Origin: Acetobacter malorum
Lineage (GTDB): Bacteria; Pseudomonadota; Alphaproteobacteria; Acetobacterales; Acetobacteraceae
Direction of reading: 5' to 3'
Length of the DNA stretch: 64,000 nucleotides
Assembly (NCBI RefSeq): GCF_001580615.1
Contig: NZ_LHZC01000053.1
Coordinates: 124,001 to 188,000 of the forward strand
The position numbers and the translations under genes are program-made. Below the pieces are notes generated by a model that ran no database searches, had not been told where the DNA came from, and saw nothing but the letters and a program-made list of their open reading frames with translations. Of the stretch, positions 59,636 to 64,000 are shown piece after piece. The stretch's first letter is position 1; each line of letters begins with the position of its first letter.

Positions 59636-61591
59636 TCACTGGCAGGACAGGCACTCTTCATAGTCTGTAGCTGCCGGGGGTGGGGCGGCTCTCGGACTGC
59701 CTCCTGACAGATCCATTTCCACCTTCTGCGCCAGATTGCTTACTGCGTCAGCTCTCTGGATGGAGAGGGAGCGGCAATAATAAAGCGATTTCAGCCCCTT
59801 TTTCCATGCCATGTGATGGATCTGATGCAGGTCACGCTTATGGACATCGGCAGGGAGAAACAGGTTCACTGACTGAGCCTGGCACACGAGTTCAGCGCGA
59901 TCTGCGGCATGTTCCACTACCCATCTCTGATCAAGCTCAAAGGCCGTCTTGAAGACATCCTTCTCGTGTTGAGTCAGGAAGTCCAGATCCTGAACACTCC
60001 CTTTGTTCAGGGTGATATGAGACCACACCTCGTCAGTATCCTTCCCCCGCTCCTGAAGAAGCTTATGCAGGTGCCGGTTACGGACTGTGAAGGAGCCGGA
60101 GAGTGTCTTCTGGAGGAAGACGTTCGCACTTATAGGCTCGATACCGGGGCTGGCATTGCCAGCAATGATGGAGATGGAGGCTGTAGGTGCGATGGCCATT
60201 TTATGCGAAAAGCGTTCATGGAAGCCAAAATCAGCCGCATCAGGGCATGGTCCACGCAAATCAGCCAGCTTGCGGGAAGCTTCATCGGCCTGCTGTCGGA
60301 TATGCTTGAAAATCTTGCGGTTCCAGACTTTCGCCATCACCCCTTCAAAAGGAATTTTGTTGGCCTGCAAGAAGCTGTGGAAGCCCATTACGCCAAGTCC
60401 CACCGAGCGCTCGCGGGAGGCAGCGTAGGCTGCTTTGCTCATTTCCGGCGGCGCTCTGTCGATAAAGTCCTGCAGAACATTATCCAGGAACAGCATAACG
60501 TCTTCAATGAACTGCGGGTTGTCTTTCCATTGCTCCCAGGTCTCAAGGTTCAGAGAAGAGAGGCAACAAACTGCTGTGCGGTCTTTCCCGTGGTGGTCAA
60601 TTCCGGTCGGCAGCGTGATCTCGGCGCACAGGTTCGAGGTTTTTACCTCAAGTCCTGCCATTTTATGATGCTCTGGCCGTGCGTTGTTCACATGATCCGA
60701 ATATACAATGTAAGGCTCACCCTGCTCCATCCGTGCCGTGAGAATACGTATCCAGAGACTTCTGGCGGAAACCTTGCGCACAATGGTCTTATCTTTAGGG
60801 GAAAGCAGCGCCCATTCTTCATCCTTCTCCACTGCTCTCATGAACGCGTCAGACACGAGGACGCCATGGTGCAAATTCAGGGCCTTGCGGTTTGGGTCGC
60901 CTCCTGTTGGGCGGCGCAACTCACAAAACTCTTCGACTTCTGGATGCCACACCGGCAGATACACTGCCGCTGATCCACGGCGCAGGGACCCTTGGCTAAT
61001 CGCGAGGGTCAGGCTGTCCATCACACGAATGAAGGGGATAACGCCGGAGGTCTTGCCGTTCCGGCCAATATTCTCACCGATTGAACGGAGGTTGCCCCAG
61101 TATGATCCGATCCCGCCCCCCTTGCTGGCCAGCCAGACATTCTCGTTCCACAGACCAACAATCCCCTCAAGACTGTCTTCGGCTTCGTTAAGGAAGCAGG
61201 AAATAGGCAGACCGCGGGTCGTGCCGCCGTTGGAAAGAATAGGCGTTGCAGGCATGAACCAGTGCTGGCTCATATAGTCATAGATACGTTGCGCGTGTCC
61301 GGCATCTGCCCCGTAATAAGAGGCTACGCGCCCAAAGAGGTCCTGATAGGATTCATCTGGCAGCAGGTAGCGATGATCGAGAGTGCTTTTACCGAATGGC
61401 GTAAGAAGACTATCCCTGCCCCTGTCCACTTCGACAGCATGGTGTCCTGGCACCTGAACAATATCACGAGAAATAGGGTCCGACTCGACAAGGAAAGATC
61501 CGCCCTCCGGGGCATTGTCGACGCCGTTCTGATCCGTTCCGCTCTCTGAAAGGCTCACGGTTTCCATCCTTTTTTCATCCGGTCTCTCCAT
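59636..61591 (-). CDS. nrdA: Class I ribonucleotide reductase large subunit
   Basis: 651 aa from ATG 61591; ATG 61567 (METVSLSESG) and a TTG at 61693 are alternatives. Barrel motifs: LPISCFLNEAEDS, GGGIGSYWGNLRSIG, LRRGSAAVYLPVWHPEVEEF, SNLCAEI and CCLSSLNLE, APTASISIIAGNASPGIEP, and the C-terminal ECLSCQ redox pair. It makes deoxynucleotides from ribonucleotides, but needs a small subunit (NrdB), which is not in the window. Plasmid-borne nrdA may support replication of a large plasmid. A terminator follows it; a GAAAGGTTAAAA box (61697-61707) lies upstream. Confidence 0.9.
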   Translation of the reverse strand: MERPDEKRMETVSLSESGTDQNGVDNAPEGGSFLVESDPISRDIVQVPGHHAVEVDRGRDSLLTPFGKSTLDHRYLLPDESYQDLFGRVASYYGADAGHAQRIYDYMSQHWFMPATPILSNGGTTRGLPISCFLNEAEDSLEGIVGLWNENVWLASKGGGIGSYWGNLRSIGENIGRNGKTSGVIPFIRVMDSLTLAISQGSLRRGSAAVYLPVWHPEVEEFCELRRPTGGDPNRKALNLHHGVLVSDAFMRAVEKDEEWALLSPKDKTIVRKVSARSLWIRILTARMEQGEPYIVYSDHVNNARPEHHKMAGLEVKTSNLCAEITLPTGIDHHGKDRTAVCCLSSLNLETWEQWKDNPQFIEDVMLFLDNVLQDFIDRAPPEMSKAAYAASRERSVGLGVMGFHSFLQANKIPFEGVMAKVWNRKIFKHIRQQADEASRKLADLRGPCPDAADFGFHERFSHKMAIAPTASISIIAGNASPGIEPISANVFLQKTLSGSFTVRNRHLHKLLQERGKDTDEVWSHITLNKGSVQDLDFLTQHEKDVFKTAFELDQRWVVEHAADRAELVCQAQSVNLFLPADVHKRDLHQIHHMAWKKGLKSLYYCRSLSIQRADAVSNLAQKVEMDLSGGSPRAAPPPAATDYEECLSCQ

Positions 61592-61696
61592 CTCGACAGA
61601 GCGCAAAAACCCGCTTCGACTTGCATCGAAGTTTTCAATAAAGCGCGGCAATGTCTTGTTATTCGTGGAGAAGGATACCCTATAGGCATGCAAGGG

Positions 61697-61707
61697 AAAG
61701 GTTAAAA
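61697..61707 (-). promoter_or_regulatory. GAAAGGTTAAAA box upstream of nrdA
   Basis: Lies between nrdA (minus) and the 61797 gene (plus); matches the recurrent box. Confidence 0.35.
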
Positions 61708-61796
61708 TTGCGCATCAAGGAATTTATTTTTGCTGTCGTATGCATGAACAGTTCGGTATCACAAGATTAAAGTGTTTCTGTACAAGGTGTTACGTG

Positions 61797-62570
61797 ATGG
61801 CTCGGACTGGATGGCACGACGGTCTTTCAATTTCTAAGGACTTTTTCACTCGTACGGGTGCTGAAGGGGTCACTCTTGATAAGAGCGCCCTAATCCTCGG
61901 ATTGGATAATGAAGACCCCCAGAAGATGCGGCGACTGGCTTTGTGGCGATCCCTTGCGGATAATGGCGTCACCTTCGATATCCCGGAGATGGTCGCCAGG
62001 AGAATGCAGGAATACGTTGAATCTCCTGTTCCCGACCACGCTGCAGAGCGGCGTATGGACCCGCAGTCCGCCCTGTTTACCGTTTTCGTCGAAGCCTGCA
62101 TGGAACGCGAGATGGATCTCGCCGAAATGAGGATCGCCGCGGGCTTACCAGACCCAGCTCGTTTCCGCAGATGGATGAAGCAGGTGTCTGAAGGCGTCAC
62201 GTTGCGCATCCCAGAAGAGACGCGCGTGGCCATGTCAGAATGGATTGTCGCGAAAAACATCCATGCTCCGGAAGGCGTTTTGGTTCGGAAAGAAATGGTC
62301 GGGATGCATGAAATGCTGGCCGCCACCGGCTCAGTTCCTAAAGTGCAACCCGTTGCAGTTCCCGTCCCGGATATCGCGCCAGGCCCCATGCCCTCCGATG
62401 CGCCAGACCTCTCTTCATCGGACCTTCAGGCGTCAAGCCATATATCAGACAACCCTTCTCTTGAAGCTGAGGAGGTCACTCCCTCACCGATCTTTTTGAC
62501 TGCTGCCGAACTGCAGGAACCACCCTCTCCAGACGAAGGGTCTCAGTTCCAACTAACTCTTGGCTTTTAA
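61797..62570 (+). CDS. Hypothetical protein, 257 aa
   Basis: From ATG 61797; the frame is open to 61740. Three helical repeats of a (VT)(F/L)(D/R)IPE..... pattern (FDIPEMVARRMQEYV, LRIPEETRVAMSEWI), then a Pro/Ser-rich tail. Not recognised. Confidence 0.5.
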   Translation: MARTGWHDGLSISKDFFTRTGAEGVTLDKSALILGLDNEDPQKMRRLALWRSLADNGVTFDIPEMVARRMQEYVESPVPDHAAERRMDPQSALFTVFVEACMEREMDLAEMRIAAGLPDPARFRRWMKQVSEGVTLRIPEETRVAMSEWIVAKNIHAPEGVLVRKEMVGMHEMLAATGSVPKVQPVAVPVPDIAPGPMPSDAPDLSSSDLQASSHISDNPSLEAEEVTPSPIFLTAAELQEPPSPDEGSQFQLTLGF

Positions 62571-62579
62571 CAGGCAGGT

Positions 62580-62933
62580 CTACTCAGCGTTGAACTCAAT
62601 CGCATCAGGTGGCCGTAGCACATAAGACGGCTTTATGGGTGTCATTTGAGATAGATCTTCGTTCTGTCTCTGTATTGTGTCAGTGGCGTCCGGCAGTCCC
62701 ATTTTGGTTCTGAACCATTTTTCTGCCATGGAAAGAGCGTCTTCCATGTGATTTGTAACCCCACTTCTGATTAAAGAATCAGGAGATGAGAGTCTTTCTG
62801 CCATTTTCAGAGAAACAAACACCAGCACAGACAGGATAATTAAGAACCTAAAGACCCCGATACCACCCTGCTTGTTCGCGCGCTTATGGCCGCCCGAGTG
62901 TCGGTTTCTTTTAGTGTTCACTCTGGCGGTCAT
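62580..62933 (-). CDS. Membrane-anchored protein, 117 aa
   Basis: A basic N-terminus then one membrane segment (FRFLIILSVLVFVSL, about 28-42) and a soluble tail. It follows an IcmT-like gene and another small gene on the same strand, so it is probably part of a transfer operon. Confidence 0.5.
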   Translation of the reverse strand: MTARVNTKRNRHSGGHKRANKQGGIGVFRFLIILSVLVFVSLKMAERLSSPDSLIRSGVTNHMEDALSMAEKWFRTKMGLPDATDTIQRQNEDLSQMTPIKPSYVLRPPDAIEFNAE

Positions 62934-62946
62934 TTATCGCCCCGTC

Positions 62947-63279
62947 TCAATACGTGATCTCAGCATCAATGGCGTCTTCATTGAAAATTCCAGTTACTTG
63001 AGGACACATACCATCACGAACGAGACGTTCGTGCGTAGAAGAGACCACTCCCTCCGGAGCAAGCTTTATATCTTTTGGAACAGCGATATCAGAGTGTGCT
63101 TCTGACACTTTGCGTTTGGGTTCTGTGATTTGGGTGATTGGCCTGCGCACCTCTTTCCGTGAAGATAGGATGCTGCTAACCACCACGCCTTCAAACGATG
63201 GGACGGGCGCCTGTTGAGGCCGTGCCCCTTGGTAAGGCTCTTCCCACCCCCTTACCGGATGACTGAAGTAACGTCTCAT
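62947..63279 (-). CDS. Hypothetical protein, 110 aa
   Basis: No domain recognised, mostly loops and short strands. Lies between the IcmT-like gene (overlap of four bases) and the membrane-anchored gene (13 bp); by position a transfer component. Confidence 0.45.
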   Translation of the reverse strand: MRRYFSHPVRGWEEPYQGARPQQAPVPSFEGVVVSSILSSRKEVRRPITQITEPKRKVSEAHSDIAVPKDIKLAPEGVVSSTHERLVRDGMCPQVTGIFNEDAIDAEITY

Positions 63280-63680
63280 TTCGAGCGCTCTCCAGTCTTA
63301 CGGGTGTGGATACCCGCATCAACCCCCACTGCTTTCAGCGCTCTGGTGAATACATTTCTGTTGATCTCGCGCACTTCATCCCGCTGTTTAGCGGCATATG
63401 CCACTTCAGCCTCATGCAAATCGACCAGTGCATAGGTCCGGCCAGTCGGGCGGCGTACCCGGCCTGCCATCTTAGCCCTGACATAGCGAATGGCAGACGG
63501 AAAGCTCATCCCGTATCGGACCTCAACAATGTAGAGCGTCACGAGTGCGCCAACCATTAACAGAGAGGTCTCCAGTCGAAAGATTGGCATTAAAGGAGGA
63601 AGAAGGAAAAAAGATACACGCGCGTCAAGCTTCCACACGCGCGGGCTTCTGAACGTCTCCCTCCATAGGGGCATAGCCAT
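63276..63680 (-). CDS. IcmT/TraK-like T4SS protein
   Basis: 134 aa from ATG 63680. MAMPLWRETFRSPRVWKLDARVSFFLLPPLMPIFRLETSLLMVGALVTLYIVEVRYGMSFP shows the W...AR.P..F.LDAR...P hallmark and one membrane pair of IcmT/TraK, a small inner-membrane part of I-type (Dot/Icm-like) secretion systems. The C-terminal tail (VDLHEAEVAYAAKQRDEVREIN) is longer than usual. Confidence 0.6.
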   Translation of the reverse strand: MAMPLWRETFRSPRVWKLDARVSFFLLPPLMPIFRLETSLLMVGALVTLYIVEVRYGMSFPSAIRYVRAKMAGRVRRPTGRTYALVDLHEAEVAYAAKQRDEVREINRNVFTRALKAVGVDAGIHTRKTGERSK

Positions 63681-63835
63681 TACTCCAAAAAAAACATGAT
63701 CGCTCTGAGAGACGAAGTGGGCCAAGATTATCAATCAAAGCACTGCATCACAAGGACAACACCTAAAGCGAGGGAGAAAGAGGCCACATTAGCCTTAAAC
63801 AAGTGCCGTCCCGTCACTATCATTGCACTGAGTTG

Positions 63836-63847
63836 GCAAGGATTATG
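63836..63847 (+). promoter_or_regulatory. GGCAAGGATTAT box before topB
   Basis: Matches the recurrent box, about 17 bp before ATG 63865. Confidence 0.4.
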
Positions 63848-63864
63848 CTTTGGGGGACAGATGA

Positions 63865-64000
63865 ATGTCTCAGATAGACCGCGTCTTTATCGCTGAAAAG
63901 CCCAATATGGCGGCGGACATCGCTTCTGCTATCGGGGTCCTGACGGGCCACACCCCGAAGAAAAGCAGCGCCGAGGGTTGCTGGCTAGTCGGTGAAGACA
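63865..64000 (+). CDS. topB: DNA topoisomerase III, N-terminal fragment (cut by window edge)
   Basis: MSQIDRVFIAEKPNMAADIASAIG... then GCWLVGED is the TOPRIM start of TopB (FIAEKPSxAxxIA, with the catalytic Glu in AEKP). The gene continues past the window. A nearby ATG at 63861 is out of frame. Plasmid-borne TopB helps resolve replication and transfer intermediates; it is common on conjugative plasmids. Confidence 0.85.
   Translation, partial: MSQIDRVFIAEKPNMAADIASAIGVLTGHTPKKSSAEGCWLVGED

Noticed and set aside
59909-60973. 354-codon plus-strand frame opposite nrdA
   Set aside because: It is antisense to conserved RNR motifs and has no recognisable sequence.
1-64000. A large phage genome (because of tRNAs, nrdA, SPFH, ATP-grasp and exonuclease)
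   Set aside because: No capsid, portal, terminase or tail gene was seen, whereas a RepA/iteron replicon and transfer genes are present. A phage-plasmid cannot be fully excluded from this window alone.

Overview
This window looks like part of a large, low-copy conjugative plasmid (or plasmid-like element) of an alphaproteobacterium, most likely an acetic acid bacterium (Acetobacteraceae). The host call is inference. It rests on the RepA_C-type initiator with iterons, I-type/Dot-Icm-like transfer genes (IcmT/TraK-like, TraQ/DotE-like, a PilV-like pilin, a degenerate secretion ATPase), alphaproteobacterial-style SspB homologues and a class I NrdA. No rRNA operon or core metabolic cluster is present. 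A topB gene begins at the right edge. No transposase or integrase was recognised.

Layout. 1-8,600: a pilus-type membrane protein, many orphan genes, and two SspB-like (ClpXP adaptor) genes. 8,600-12,420: small genes, a frameshifted SPFH/prohibitin gene and a DnaQ-fold exonuclease. 12,550-17,540: pilV, split by an amber codon, then a tightly overlapping minus-strand operon of small orphan genes. 17,800-21,260: a RecD2-like helicase with a long repetitive Pro/Gly/Tyr tail. 22,100-25,100: four tRNA genes, then a C5 methyltransferase plus type I R-M debris between two copies of a tRNA-Leu cassette, the second copy being a fifth tRNA gene. 25,220-27,420: two adjacent C5 methyltransferases. 27,475-32,160: a three-spacer CRISPR array and a type I-E Cascade operon (cse1-cse2-cas7-cas5-cas6e) with no cas3, cas1 or cas2. 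32,390-41,570: mostly orphan genes, including an R2K ATP-grasp protein, an Mrr_N-methyltransferase fusion and a gene interrupted at a G8 tract. 41,660-41,934: two tRNA-Arg genes. 42,000-49,040: an HD-domain protein, a Lar-like anti-restriction protein and transfer genes. 49,190-52,160: three consecutive leucine-rich-repeat genes. 52,160-55,820: small orphans, several with Cys-rich metal sites. 55,870-59,050: the replicon (iterons, AT-rich segment, repA, two related orphan genes). 59,240-64,000: nrdA, IcmT-like transfer genes, topB.

How the parts may work together (inference). Replication uses repA and iterons, and transfer uses an I-type T4SS with a type IV pilus. Host defences are met by four methyltransferases, a Lar-like protein and possibly a Cascade that binds rival DNA without its own nuclease. 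The tRNA set (Leu-UAA, Arg-UCU, Arg-CCU, Gln-UUG, a CAU tRNA resembling Ile2, and initiator Met) suits a plasmid that uses more A/U-ending codons than its host. A short box, CAAGG(A/T)TAAA, recurs upstream of the tRNA genes and many protein genes and may be a plasmid-wide promoter or operator element.

All calls are by eye. Domain names are from remembered family signatures and no database search was run.
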